A DNA stretch of 64,000 bases from Neptunomonas marina. GTDB lineage: Bacteria > Pseudomonadota > Gammaproteobacteria > Pseudomonadales > Balneatricaceae. Position numbers and translations under genes: made by a program. The stretch lies in the NCBI RefSeq assembly GCF_004005935.1, contig NZ_SACQ01000002.1, positions 310,001-374,000 on the forward strand. Direction: 5' to 3'. The number at the start of each line of letters is the position of its first letter. Within the stretch, counting starts at the first letter, position 1. A model generated the notes under the pieces. The model was not told the origin of the DNA and ran no database searches. It saw nothing but the letters and a program-made list of their open reading frames with translations. Of the stretch, positions 26,811-35,651 are shown in pieces.

Positions 26811-27686
26811 ATGCTGCACCAGTTGACGCGCGAGCTGTATTCTCAAGCCCCAAAAGAGACCATCTATCACTACACGTCCTTTAGTGGGTTTATGGGTATT
26901 GTTGAGAGCCGCATGCTCTGGACCAGCGATATCCGGTATATGAACGACTCAGCCGAGCTCAACCATATGGTTAACTTGATCAATGATGAGGTCAACGAGC
27001 GCATCCAACTCGGCCACCCCAACCCAGCGTTACTCAGCCAGTTAACCGGCTGGCTGCGCGGGCGCGTCAGCTATGGGCACCTGCTCTTTACAGGCTCATT
27101 TCGCGAAAACGGCAACTTACTCAGCCAATGGCGTGGCTACAGCATTTTGGGTAAAGGCGTGAGCATCGGCTTCAATCCTAGCCATATTTTACAATGTGCC
27201 AAACAGAGTGGCTTTATGGTGGGCCGCTGTATTTATGAGCCTCAGCGCCAGCAGGACTTAATCCATCAAATGGTGGATATTATCGAAGACCTAGCCAGCC
27301 AGCAGGAGAGAGGCACCAGTGGCCGAGCTGAACCCTGTTATGAGCACGTGTTTGAGCAGGTAGAAAACGAGCTATTGCGTATTGGCGCGCTGCTTAAGCA
27401 CCCCTCGTTTGCAGAGGAAGCGGAGTGGCGTATTGTGTCGCCGATCATCAGCGACTATAGCCACCAGGCGATACGCTATCGCGAGGGCAACTCCATGTTG
27501 GTTCCATTTCTTGAGTTTCCGCTACAAATACCTTGCGATGCACCCTTGAAAGTTGAGCATATATTTTTAGGCCCAACCCCCAATGCTCAACTATCGATGA
27601 ACTCACTGAAGATGTTTCTCAAAAAGCACCGTATCGTGCCTGCACGCGGCACCGCGTACTGCAATATCCCCTATCGAAAGCATTAA
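26811..27686 (+). CDS. DUF2971 family protein
   Basis: A 291-residue cytosolic protein with the DUF2971 hallmarks: TIYHYTSFSGFMGIVE near the start, LWTSDIRYMNDSAELNH, LFTGSFRENGNLLSQWRGY, and a C-terminal EEAEWRIVSP segment. The YHYTS...LND-E pattern resembles a fold seen in ADP-ribosyltransferase-like proteins, but no activity is established. DUF2971 genes turn up in accessory and defence loci; this one lies beside the tRNA-Arg junction though outside the repeats. GGGAG precedes the ATG. Confidence 0.82.
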   Translation: MLHQLTRELYSQAPKETIYHYTSFSGFMGIVESRMLWTSDIRYMNDSAELNHMVNLINDEVNERIQLGHPNPALLSQLTGWLRGRVSYGHLLFTGSFRENGNLLSQWRGYSILGKGVSIGFNPSHILQCAKQSGFMVGRCIYEPQRQQDLIHQMVDIIEDLASQQERGTSGRAEPCYEHVFEQVENELLRIGALLKHPSFAEEAEWRIVSPIISDYSHQAIRYREGNSMLVPFLEFPLQIPCDAPLKVEHIFLGPTPNAQLSMNSLKMFLKKHRIVPARGTAYCNIPYRKH

Positions 27687-27748
27687 CTTTTGTGAAACTC
27701 TCCCCTTTTGCTCTGTGTTAGCCTGCAATGGATAACGAAGGAGTATTC

Positions 27749-28666
27749 GTGACGAAGCGTTCTATCAAATGGCTAGCCACATTGGCACTATCGGCCAGTT
27801 TGCCCGCAGCTGCCAGCACGTGTGGCGACCAAGGTGTTTGGTTGCAAGTTTTAGGTTCAGGCGGTCCGGAGGTTGGTGACCAACGCGCCTCAAGCAGCTA
27901 TTTAATTTGGCACAACGGCAAAGCACGCATCCTAGTCGACTTTGGCTCAGGCGCCCTGCTGCGTTTTGAAGAGGCACAGGCGAAGATAGAAGACCTATCG
28001 GCGGTGGCCTTTACTCACTTTCATGTTGACCACAGTGGCGACTTTCCCGCGCTGGTGAAGGCGAGCTTTTTCTCACCGCGAACAGCACCTTTGCCCGTTT
28101 TAGGCCCCTCTGGAAATCACTTGCTACCGTCAACCGAACAGTTCGTCACGCGACTCTTTAATGAGAGCAGTGGGGTTTGGCCCTACCTGAGTGATCACCT
28201 TTCTGGAAACGGCGCCTACCCGCTCATCCCACACGAGCTAGCAAGTAATAGCACTCAACCAACGACCGTCTGGGAAGGGGTGAGCGCCAAGTTATCCGGC
28301 GTGGGGGTTAATCACGGCCCCTTGCCAGCCATCGCATGGCGCGCTGACATTGGCGGTAAATCCATTGTATTTAGTGGGGATATGAGTGGCCGTAGCGGCA
28401 CACTAGAGAAGCTCGCGCAGCACGCCGATCTGCTGGTTGCGCACAATGCGGTGCCAGAATCAGCGCGAGGTGTGGCAAGACGGCTGCATATGCCACCATC
28501 CGTTATTGGTACGATTGCAAACGCAGCGTCTGTGACAGAGGTAGTGATCTCCCATCGCATGTTACGTACGCTTGAGCGCAAAGAGGAAACTGAGCGTTTC
28601 ATTCGCGACAGCTACAAAGGCCTAGTGCATTTTGCGAACGATTTAAACTGCTTCGCAGTTCCGTAG
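27749..28666 (+). CDS. Exported metallo-beta-lactamase-fold hydrolase
   Basis: A 305-residue protein with a signal peptide (to about ASTCGD) and the MBL-fold metal site THFHVDHSGD; further ligands are probably in VFSGDMSG and VVISHRM. It resembles the arylsulfatase/RNase Z-like branch of periplasmic MBL proteins; substrate unknown. I start at GTG 27749, preceded by AAGGAG at six bases, instead of the ATG at 27728. Confidence 0.82.
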   Translation: MTKRSIKWLATLALSASLPAAASTCGDQGVWLQVLGSGGPEVGDQRASSSYLIWHNGKARILVDFGSGALLRFEEAQAKIEDLSAVAFTHFHVDHSGDFPALVKASFFSPRTAPLPVLGPSGNHLLPSTEQFVTRLFNESSGVWPYLSDHLSGNGAYPLIPHELASNSTQPTTVWEGVSAKLSGVGVNHGPLPAIAWRADIGGKSIVFSGDMSGRSGTLEKLAQHADLLVAHNAVPESARGVARRLHMPPSVIGTIANAASVTEVVISHRMLRTLERKEETERFIRDSYKGLVHFANDLNCFAVP

Positions 28667-28686
28667 CAACGCCAACCTGAAGATAT

Positions 28687-28715
28687 AAAAAAAGCAGCCA
28701 TTGGCTGCTTTTTTT
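28687..28715. terminator. Bidirectional terminator between the MBL gene and the bufferin operon
   Basis: AAGCAGCC, a three-base loop and GGCTGCTT with A and T runs on the two sides, serving both the plus-strand MBL gene and the minus-strand operon ending at 28754. Confidence 0.92.
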
Positions 28716-28753
28716 GTTTACAGCTTACGCTGCTTGGAAGTTCTATTTGCTTA

Positions 28754-29395
28754 CTAGCCTTGTATTTTATCAATAAAGACCGCAATGTCATGCTTGTCCA
28801 TATACTTACGCGCCAACCAGTAATCGACGCTAAAGTAACGCCCAGCTCCCGTGAAGAATAAGCTGAGCAACATAATGAAGTAGGTGATGGCAAACTCAAT
28901 ACCGTTATTGAGGATCACAAACGACCCACGACCGGTTAACCAACTGTAGTTACCATTCTCTTCTAGAATCTCTTTACCACGCTGCAAACGCTCAGCCGCT
29001 TCAAGCACACGGTCATTGGCTAACCAGCTGTTGGCATCGGCAATGGCTAACCAACCATTTTCCCAGTGCACCGCAAACGCCGCCACTAGCATCGTCACCA
29101 TAAGGGGAATGCTAATCAAACGGATTGCAAAACCAAAGATCAGTGCGATTCCACCAAAGAACTCGGTGCCAGCCGCCAGCGCAGTCATCACCTCCGGCAT
29201 AGGTAAGCCCAATCCCCAATCGGGATTACCAAACCATGCTGCGGTGTCCTCAAAGTGAGACAGCTTATTATAGCCCGCTTGCATCAGTACGGGCGCCAAG
29301 TACAAGCGCAGCAGTAGCGGCGCAACACCATCCGCCACACGAATCCGTGCAAACACCGCGTCGATATGTCGATATAGATTTATTATTGTGTTCAT
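28754..29395 (-). CDS. bufD: DoxX family membrane protein of the bufferin operon
   Basis: A 213-residue DoxX/DoxD-like protein with four hydrophobic segments (LLRLYLAPVLMQAGYNKL, FGGIALIFGFAIRLISIPLM, TMLVAAFAVHW, FAITYFIMLLSLFFTGAGRY). DoxX proteins are frequent last genes in DUF692/bufferin operons, possibly linking the product to the membrane redox chain; their role is not settled. The central 60-residue soluble insert is larger than in minimal DoxX proteins. It starts six bases after the bufC stop. Confidence 0.85.
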   Translation of the reverse strand: MNTIINLYRHIDAVFARIRVADGVAPLLLRLYLAPVLMQAGYNKLSHFEDTAAWFGNPDWGLGLPMPEVMTALAAGTEFFGGIALIFGFAIRLISIPLMVTMLVAAFAVHWENGWLAIADANSWLANDRVLEAAERLQRGKEILEENGNYSWLTGRGSFVILNNGIEFAITYFIMLLSLFFTGAGRYFSVDYWLARKYMDKHDIAVFIDKIQG

Positions 29396-29400
29396 AGGTT

Positions 29401-30180
29401 TTATTCCTCGAGTGGACGAGCGCCTAACAAGATTCCTGCGTCGTAAAACTGGGTTAAAATTTGCGCACCTGCTTCAATAATGGCGGTTGGGTCCTCTTGT
29501 CCCAACTCTGTTGCGATTTGCGCCAATGCCGCTCTGCCCGATAACTGTTCATCTTGATCTAACAGATAGAGCAGACGCGCGGTCAGTGCGTTGAGCTCGG
29601 TAAACTTGACGCGATCTTGAGCATCGCGATGTACCATCATCCATGTTGGCTGATCTGGTACCTCCGATGGCTGATAATCAGCGCTGATCTGCTGTACCGG
29701 ATAGTGGTAACTTAACGACCAAGCCAGTGGCGACTGTACCGGGTGCCCTGTTAAGAGGTCAGCGGTAAGCTCTGATGCGGTTTGACTTGGATCGCTCTCT
29801 GAAATTTCGAGCGCCAACTCCACCCATTCGTAGTGCATTAGCTCGTGTAGGAAAGGTGGTTCATCACCTGTACTGCCGCGCACTTCCGTCAAAAAGGTTA
29901 AAAAGGCTTGGCTGATAGAGTGAAAGTAGGGGCTATCACAACGATAATCGCGCAGAAAATCCCGCACGGCAGCGTGCCACCATGTCTCACCCATGATGCT
30001 AAAAGCAACGGGAAATGCAGTCGTAGTAAAGTTGCTCACATTGTTGAAGAACAGGTCGCGATAGATCTTCATGCGCCGATCTTCAATGCCCTCAATCACC
30101 GGGACCTGTGGATCACGGATATGCGCGGCAAACTGGCGCTGCAGCGCCTTAAAATCAGAAGTTTCAGAGGCGTAGGACAT
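29401..30180 (-). CDS. bufC: DUF2063 domain protein, partner of the MNIO enzyme
   Basis: A 259-residue protein with the DUF2063 N-terminal domain (LQRQFAAHIRDPQVPVIEGI, RMKIYRDLFFNNVSNFTTTA, PVAFSIMGETWWHAAVRDF). In bufferin-type pathways this partner carries a precursor-recognition (RRE-like) region and binds the MNIO enzyme. I start at ATG 30180 (MSYASETSDF), preceded by AAGGAG; it overlaps the bufB end by 17 bases, which implies coupled translation and a fixed ratio of the two subunits. Confidence 0.9.
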   Translation of the reverse strand: MSYASETSDFKALQRQFAAHIRDPQVPVIEGIEDRRMKIYRDLFFNNVSNFTTTAFPVAFSIMGETWWHAAVRDFLRDYRCDSPYFHSISQAFLTFLTEVRGSTGDEPPFLHELMHYEWVELALEISESDPSQTASELTADLLTGHPVQSPLAWSLSYHYPVQQISADYQPSEVPDQPTWMMVHRDAQDRVKFTELNALTARLLYLLDQDEQLSGRAALAQIATELGQEDPTAIIEAGAQILTQFYDAGILLGARPLEE

Positions 30181-31027
30181 TCGATGCTCCTTGGTAGGCC
30201 GGTACACTTGGCGCATCAGCTTGCATACGTTGAATTTTATGGACCTCTTCCATCAACTCAGCCATGGGTGGGATATTGAAGTCACGCTCCAACAGCGTTG
30301 GAACCGCACCAAACTGTCGATACGCTTGCTCGAGCAGTGCCCACACAGGGTCAATAACATCAGCACCATGGGTATCAACAATCAGGTCAGACGCTTCATC
30401 ATAATGGCCTGCAACATGGATATAGCGAATTCGCTCACCGGGTATCGCTGCTAAAAACTCTGCCGCGTCAAAGCGATGATTCACACTGTTGACGTAGATG
30501 TTATTTACGTCCAAGAGCAGGTCGCAGTCAGCCTCTTCAAGCACTGCCAACAAAAACTCTAGCTCTGTCATATCGTGAGCAGGCATCGCATAAAAAGAGA
30601 CATTCTCAACCGCCAATCGACGCTCAAGCTGTTCGCTCACCGATTTAATCCGCTCAGCGACGTAGCGCACAGCCTCTTGAGTGAACGGGATAGGCATCAA
30701 ATCGTAAAGATGCCCATCATCTGAACAATAGCTCAGATGCTCGGTGTAGGTATCGATGTTATGGCTATCTAAAAACTGCTTTAGATCGGATAAAAAGTTT
30801 CGATCTAAGGGCTCAGGGCCTCCAACAGATAACGACAAGCCGTGCGTTACAAATTGATACTGTTCGGTCAAGTCTTTGAACTGGCGCGCTAAACGGCCAC
30901 CCATCCGCATCCAGTTTTCCGGTGCAACTTCTAAAAAAGCCGGGCCATCAGCCCCCTGCGGTGGAAGATCATTTAGCATGCAGCGCCGGAAGCCTAAGCC
31001 AGCACCTTCTAAGCTTTGTGTCATCAT
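30164..31027 (-). CDS. bufB: DUF692 multinuclear non-haem iron oxygenase (MNIO) of bufferin maturation
   Basis: A 287-residue DUF692 TIM-barrel enzyme. Metal-binding blocks are in order: LEVAPENWM, HGLSLSVGG, TEHLSYC, RLAVENVSFY, LLLDVNNIYVNSVNHRF, YIHVAGHYD and VDTHGADVIDPVWALL. MNIOs oxidise cysteine residues of RiPP precursors; bufferin enzymes convert them into thiooxazole-type heterocycles that chelate copper. The precursor gene ends 72 bases upstream and the DUF2063 partner overlaps downstream, so the pathway is complete. Confidence 0.93.
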   Translation of the reverse strand: MMTQSLEGAGLGFRRCMLNDLPPQGADGPAFLEVAPENWMRMGGRLARQFKDLTEQYQFVTHGLSLSVGGPEPLDRNFLSDLKQFLDSHNIDTYTEHLSYCSDDGHLYDLMPIPFTQEAVRYVAERIKSVSEQLERRLAVENVSFYAMPAHDMTELEFLLAVLEEADCDLLLDVNNIYVNSVNHRFDAAEFLAAIPGERIRYIHVAGHYDEASDLIVDTHGADVIDPVWALLEQAYRQFGAVPTLLERDFNIPPMAELMEEVHKIQRMQADAPSVPAYQGASNVLRL

Positions 31028-31099
31028 ATTGAAGCCCCCTTAACAATACGGGCTCTAAAGTAGAGCCCGTAGGTAGAACATAAAGCTGCTAATTAGCGA

Positions 31100-31498
31100 T
31101 TAGCCTTGCTTTTTAGTACCACCACATTTGCCTTCGCCGCACTTACCTTCTTCAGACTTGCTAGAGCCGCCGCACTTACCTTCGCCGCACTTACCTTCTT
31201 CAGACTTGCTGCTAGAGCCACCGCACTTGCCTTCGCCGCACTTGCCTTCTTCAGACTTCTTAGCGCCGCCACACTTACCTTCGCCGCACTTACCCTCTTC
31301 AGACTTGCTGCTAGAGCCGCCGCACTTACCTTCACCACACTTACCTTCTTCAGTTTTGTGGCTACCCGCTAGCTCGTAACCTGTGCTCAGCTGTTGAGCA
31401 CCGAATGGGTTTTCTGCTGCTTGAACAGAGGCAGCTGCCGCACCAAGAAGAAAAGCTGTACCAACAGAAGCTACGATAGGTTTGATTGTCTTATTCAT
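31100..31498 (-). CDS. bufA2: Bufferin-type RiPP precursor with five EGKCGEGKCGG units
   Basis: A 132-residue exported peptide. It has a signal peptide (hydrophobic 8-28, cleavage near VQA-AENPF), the NPFGAQQLSTGYELA leader region seen in bufferin-2 precursors, then five units of EEGKCGEGKCGG joined by short Ser/Lys linkers, giving ten cysteines in all. EGKCG is the modification motif of this class; the mature peptide would bind copper in the periplasm. ATG 31498 (MNKTIK) with AAGGTG upstream is used; GTG 31507 is in frame. The repeats are near-identical in DNA, so copy number can vary. Confidence 0.92.
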   Translation of the reverse strand: MNKTIKPIVASVGTAFLLGAAAASVQAAENPFGAQQLSTGYELAGSHKTEEGKCGEGKCGGSSSKSEEGKCGEGKCGGAKKSEEGKCGEGKCGGSSSKSEEGKCGEGKCGGSSKSEEGKCGEGKCGGTKKQG

Positions 31499-31577
31499 GG
31501 TTGTCACCTTAAAATTTTAGTTGAGTTACACGGTTCGTTGAGTGAATGAGCACATCATTTACTGGGTTCTTATTCAC

Positions 31578-31606
31578 TTAGTCGTTTGGGTTTCAGAATC
31601 CTTACA
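31578..31606 (-). promoter_or_regulatory. Putative ECF-sigma promoter, gene-proximal copy, of the bufferin operon
   Basis: On the minus strand TGTAAGGA (-35), 14 bases, CGACTAA (-10). The GTAAGGA element and the CGNC-type -10 fit extracytoplasmic-function sigma factors, which control many bufferin operons. It lies 80 bases ahead of the precursor start and is preceded by an A/T tract. Confidence 0.6.
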
Positions 31607-31666
31607 GCTTTTTTGAAAATTTTTTTATTTTCTTTTAAAGCCTGCGTATTTCCTTCTCTTATTGGG

Positions 31667-31695
31667 TTAGTCGCGCCCGGTCACGATTCCTTACA
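31667..31695 (-). promoter_or_regulatory. Putative ECF-sigma promoter, distal copy, of the bufferin operon
   Basis: Same elements as 31578-31606 (TGTAAGGA, exactly 14 bases, CGACTAA), 89 bases further upstream and also preceded by an A/T tract. The rest of the 475-base gap 31499-31973 shows no gene. Confidence 0.6.
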
Positions 31696-31973
31696 ACTTT
31701 TTTAAAAAAAATTTCAAAAAAGTTTTAGCCTTGGTTGGAAGCTCGTAACCAAGCACCATTCTGCAATCGATATATAGAAGATAGACGCGGGGTTACATAG
31801 TTCCAAATATACTGACTATGTTATGAAATCGTGATAGATCGCAGCAGATGCATCCTATCTAGAAAGCTTCTAAACTAATGTTCAATATTCGCAACGCGTT
31901 GCAAACAGCCTGGTTATCTCAAACGATACAGACGAGGCCCGCACGCAATAAATCAACAGGTTAAGGAATTGTA

Positions 31974-33407
31974 ATGATAGGACTTCGCTCGGGCGCTTAT
32001 GTGGTTGTGGCCTCTCTTCTGACTGCGTGTGGTGGTGGCGGTGGGGGTGATGACGCTCCACCACCCACTGACGAAGTACTGACAAAAGAGGGGGTTTTCC
32101 TAGACTCTCCGGTAGAAGGGCTTTACTACACTGCTGGCGACATGACCGGTTACACTGATAATGAAGGCCGTTTCTACTACCCAGAGGGCAGCACGGTGAG
32201 CTTTGCGATGGGTGATATCTCACTCGGAAGTGCGCTAGGCAACGCTATTCTCACGCCAAAGTCATTACTCCCCGGCCTTGAGAACCGCCTTGATCGCCGC
32301 CTGACCAACCAACTGCGCCTGCTCCAAACACTCGATAGCGACGCAAACCCCGATAACGGAATACAGCTCTACAGCCAAGTACACAACTACTTAGCAGGGC
32401 AAACGATCAACTTTGACCTGAGCGAAACTGACTTTGCTGCGCAAACCGCTATCCAAGATCTACTGCGCCTATTCGGCAAGGACCAACTTGTAGCACCGCT
32501 CGATGCCCTTGAGCACTTCTACGCCCAGCAACTCGCTGTACTTAATCCGCCAGAGACAGAATGGACAGAGATTACGCGTTTGGAATTCGAAGCCGCGCTT
32601 GAGCCCGGAACACAGTGGCAGTCTCGTCGGGTGGGGAGTTATGCGGGGACGAAGCAGACAGGCAGCTCCTCAGCAGTGCTTTACCCTGTGTCTTACTTCG
32701 AGCAAGAGGCACTAGACATAAAGCAATATACGATTGATGCCAACCGTAACTTACAGCGATGCGAGTCTGGTCCATACACGGTGGAACCTATCTCATCTTT
32801 AACCAGTTGCTTAGTGAGTTTTAATACCGTCAGCTTCGGCGGCGATGTGGAGCCTCGCTTCTATCGAGCGCCGAATGGTAATTTAAAGGTCGATTGCCCT
32901 GAACATACGACCGATAGAAGTTTCATATTCTACGACTTAGTAGGAAACGAACTCGGCGAGGTTAACGAGTCTTTTACGACGCAGTTTGAGCGCACGCTCA
33001 TACCGATCAATAGATCGATGCTCGCGCAAACCGCTGTCAAAACGGAACGCAACGGCGAGTCTACACTTTCATCGATAAACTGTATCGAAATGCAAATAAG
33101 CCGCGAAGACCCACATGGCGATCAAACCCCCGAAGTATGGCGTCACAAGCTCAACATGAAGCTGTACGGAGAAAATGGCGCTATCGCTTCTCTTATTAAC
33201 AGCTACGATATCCTGAAAACGTCAAGCGGCAAGGAGGGTATAACGCAAGGTCATACCTATTTCTCAATAAATGGCCGCCAAATTCGCAAAGAGGGAGGCT
33301 TCGCGCCAGCAGTTAGTTATCAGGGCGATACGATCAAAACCTCGCTAACCGACTCAGCAACCGGCACCACCTATACTATCAACGTGTCGGCAACCCCCAC
33401 ACCATGA
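31974..33407 (+). CDS. Hypothetical lipoprotein
   Basis: A 477-residue lipoprotein: a short hydrophobic signal ending in the lipobox LTAC (Cys19), followed by a Gly-rich linker and acidic/proline stretch. Residues about 40-80 (DSPVEGLYYTAGDMTGYTDNEGRFYYPEG split across this stretch) resemble a beta-rich module that recurs in marine gammaproteobacterial lipoproteins. The remainder is unassigned. ATG is preceded by TAAGGA. It diverges from the bufferin operon and is probably unrelated. Confidence 0.7.
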   Translation: MIGLRSGAYVVVASLLTACGGGGGGDDAPPPTDEVLTKEGVFLDSPVEGLYYTAGDMTGYTDNEGRFYYPEGSTVSFAMGDISLGSALGNAILTPKSLLPGLENRLDRRLTNQLRLLQTLDSDANPDNGIQLYSQVHNYLAGQTINFDLSETDFAAQTAIQDLLRLFGKDQLVAPLDALEHFYAQQLAVLNPPETEWTEITRLEFEAALEPGTQWQSRRVGSYAGTKQTGSSSAVLYPVSYFEQEALDIKQYTIDANRNLQRCESGPYTVEPISSLTSCLVSFNTVSFGGDVEPRFYRAPNGNLKVDCPEHTTDRSFIFYDLVGNELGEVNESFTTQFERTLIPINRSMLAQTAVKTERNGESTLSSINCIEMQISREDPHGDQTPEVWRHKLNMKLYGENGAIASLINSYDILKTSSGKEGITQGHTYFSINGRQIRKEGGFAPAVSYQGDTIKTSLTDSATGTTYTINVSATPTP

Positions 33408-33439
33408 CCCGAGCGTAAAAAGCTGAGTAAAGTCCTGTT

Positions 33440-33466
33440 CAACCCCACTGCACTAGCGTGGGGTTG
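33440..33466. terminator. Hairpin between the lipoprotein gene and the iron cluster
   Basis: CAACCCCA (33440-33447) pairs with TGGGGTTG (33459-33466) around an 11-base loop. It lies between two convergent genes; only short T runs follow, so its strength is uncertain. Confidence 0.6.
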
Positions 33467-33472
33467 TTGCGC

Positions 33473-34585
33473 TCAACCAGCTAGGCGCACCATGTGATTA
33501 TCCCACTGCCATATCGCTTCACCCGGTAGCGATAAGCGCTGGCGCTCTGCAGTAGCAGCGTTCACACGGTAGAAGCGGCCACGCCCTGTGCTCACAATAA
33601 ACTCGCTAGCCACATCTGTCGGTGCAAGACCACAGCCATCTTTTGTTTTCACATCACTCAGATATTGCCCTGAGGTCATATCCCAGAACATCACGCGATT
33701 GCCACGTGGAGCAGATACAGCACCGAAGCGCCCTGTGCTATCAAAGCATGCGCTACCGCAGTACTGTTTTAGTTGTGTACGCACAGGCGTAGGTATGTCC
33801 AATGCAGTAAGCGGTTGCCCACGGCGATGATGAGCAACTAGTGGTACATCATCGGCCGGGTGGCCTTGGTACTGCATCGCAATTAACACATCGCCATTGG
33901 CCGACAGATCAAAGTGGCGAATACTGGATTGATGGTAGCGCTCATCTAATGCCACTTGCTCAACAATCTTACCGCTGGCTAAGTTGAGATAGGCCAATGA
34001 TGGTTGCATCGTCTCGAGATTCAGCTTTTCACGGCCCTCGGTCAAAATACCGCCATTGGCAATCACCACCTCGGATTGATCCGCAGTGAGCTTTAACTCA
34101 TGGGGTCCGATACCGCCAGTCGAATACCGCTGCACCACATCAAAATTAGCGCGTAAGTCGCGCACAACCACCTGCCCCTCCTGCTGGTCGGGGTGTTTTT
34201 CTGTGGTTAACAGGTAGCGGCCATCAGCGGTCACTTGAACATGCCCGTAAAGATAGTGGCCCTTAGCAAGCACGATCTGCTTCACCAGCAGGCCGCTGTC
34301 GTAATCGACAATATCGATAAATGTACCAGGGCGGCGTGCCACCGCTATAACCCAAGGCTGCTTAGGATGAAAAAGCACCTGATGAGCTCGCTCAGGTAGC
34401 AGATGGGTAACGCGTAACGCGTCTTGCGCCACCACATTCAGATAGTAACGGCCATCTTCACCACGACTAGCCGATGCATACACACCAGGGATTGCTCGGC
34501 TCTGGTTTGCCAGCGCAGGCATTGCTGCCACAGCCCCCGCAGCTGTCAAAAGCCCTAAGAAGGCGCGGCGATTAATCTCCATCAC
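33473..34585 (-). CDS. DUF1513 beta-propeller-like exported protein
   Basis: A 370-residue protein with a Tat-like signal (NRRAFLGLLTAAGAVAAMPA) and repeated beta-strand blades (HQVLFHPKQPWVIAVARRPG, GIGPHELKLTADQSEVVIA, SSIRHFDLSANGDVLIAMQ) typical of DUF1513. The family is found next to imelysins and dihaem oxidoreductases in iron-uptake clusters; biochemical role unknown. It overlaps the upstream imelysin gene by 14 bases and is the last gene of the cluster. Confidence 0.88.
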   Translation of the reverse strand: MMEINRRAFLGLLTAAGAVAAMPALANQSRAIPGVYASASRGEDGRYYLNVVAQDALRVTHLLPERAHQVLFHPKQPWVIAVARRPGTFIDIVDYDSGLLVKQIVLAKGHYLYGHVQVTADGRYLLTTEKHPDQQEGQVVVRDLRANFDVVQRYSTGGIGPHELKLTADQSEVVIANGGILTEGREKLNLETMQPSLAYLNLASGKIVEQVALDERYHQSSIRHFDLSANGDVLIAMQYQGHPADDVPLVAHHRRGQPLTALDIPTPVRTQLKQYCGSACFDSTGRFGAVSAPRGNRVMFWDMTSGQYLSDVKTKDGCGLAPTDVASEFIVSTGRGRFYRVNAATAERQRLSLPGEAIWQWDNHMVRLAG

Positions 34586-35651
34586 GGCTATTAAATCCTA
34601 ACTGGATATCCAACTGACGTGTGGCAGCCAGCAGGGAGCTCTGCAGCGTGCGCAGTGCACGTTCAGCCACTTTAAGCTGATCGTAGGCCTCCTTAGATAC
34701 GGTTTTACCTTCAACCTGCGGTACCGCCTGCAAAGCCGCTAGCGCCGCAGCAAACTGCTCACTGATCGCGGCAGCCAGCGGGGCATCCACGCTATGTAAC
34801 AACCCTTTGATACTGATCGGCGCAGTCGCCTGATATAACGCTTGTAACGCCAATACGTTGCTCACCATATTCGGTACAGACTGGTCGCTGCGCCATGATT
34901 CGCTGCGGGTCCAACGCGCCTTATCGTAAGTCTCACCTAGCGGTGCAAGGATCTTGCTGTCACGGATCGCCTCAACGGGCTCCACCAGCGCTTTAAACAG
35001 AACCGTTGCGGCCTCTTCCGGCGACTCGTAGTAGTCGCTATCTTCACTGGCGTTGAGCATCCCGTCACGTTCAGCCGCCCATTCAGATACAATCGCGGCA
35101 CTACTCGTGGCGATATGCTGCGCGATGCCATCGCTCAGCCGGCATGTCGGCGTGCCTGATGTCAACTGCTGGGCGTGCTTGGTGAACAGCAAACGCTCCA
35201 TGGCGGAAAAACCCTTTAACGCAATGCTGGCATGCTGTAAGTAGGCGGCATCATAAACAGCATTGGTATCAGCTAACGCAGCACGCAGCTGCTTGCCACC
35301 TAAGTTTTTCTTATCCGGCCAATACTGCATGCTGTAGTTACGCATCAGCAGCGTCACCGGGCCAAACTGAATATGCTGAACCTGCTGCCAATCCTGCAAT
35401 GCTGCAATAAACGCTTGCTGCGCCTCAGCCAGCGAGGCCTGCGGCTTGGCAGCACAGAGCGCTCTAACACGCGTGGATAGCGCCTTGGAGCTGGCGGCTA
35501 ACGCTTGGTAGCGCGGTAGAACATGCTGATCCACAACCGATTCGGTCAGGCCAATAAACTGTTCATCACTTAGAACGGCATGCGCTTTAGGTACCATCAG
35601 TGCTGCGCACAGCGCTAAAGAATAGCGAATACCCATCCCTTTATTCATCAT
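34572..35651 (-). CDS. Imelysin-like periplasmic protein, second paralogue
   Basis: A 359-residue exported protein (signal to about PKAHA) of the imelysin/ICMP superfamily: LPRYQALAASSKALSTRVRA, WQQVQHIQFGP, and the C-terminal SVPNMVSNVLALQALYQ. The GxHxxE metal signature of the other paralogue (37132) is not seen here; the corresponding segment is KGFSAMERLLF, so metal binding may differ. The stop of the upstream DUF1111 gene abuts this start. Confidence 0.85.
   Translation of the reverse strand: MMNKGMGIRYSLALCAALMVPKAHAVLSDEQFIGLTESVVDQHVLPRYQALAASSKALSTRVRALCAAKPQASLAEAQQAFIAALQDWQQVQHIQFGPVTLLMRNYSMQYWPDKKNLGGKQLRAALADTNAVYDAAYLQHASIALKGFSAMERLLFTKHAQQLTSGTPTCRLSDGIAQHIATSSAAIVSEWAAERDGMLNASEDSDYYESPEEAATVLFKALVEPVEAIRDSKILAPLGETYDKARWTRSESWRSDQSVPNMVSNVLALQALYQATAPISIKGLLHSVDAPLAAAISEQFAAALAALQAVPQVEGKTVSKEAYDQLKVAERALRTLQSSLLAATRQLDIQLGFNSRDGD

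Noticed and set aside
31140..31345. Possible CRISPR-like array (regular repeats near 31.1-31.3 kb and 48.0 kb)
   Set aside because: The repeats are in-frame coding repeats with no unique spacers, and no cas gene is present.
31093..31379. Repeat-rich frames on both strands across the bufferin precursor
   Set aside because: They are out-of-frame readings of the precursor repeats; only the minus-strand frame ending at 31100 has a signal peptide and a ribosome site.
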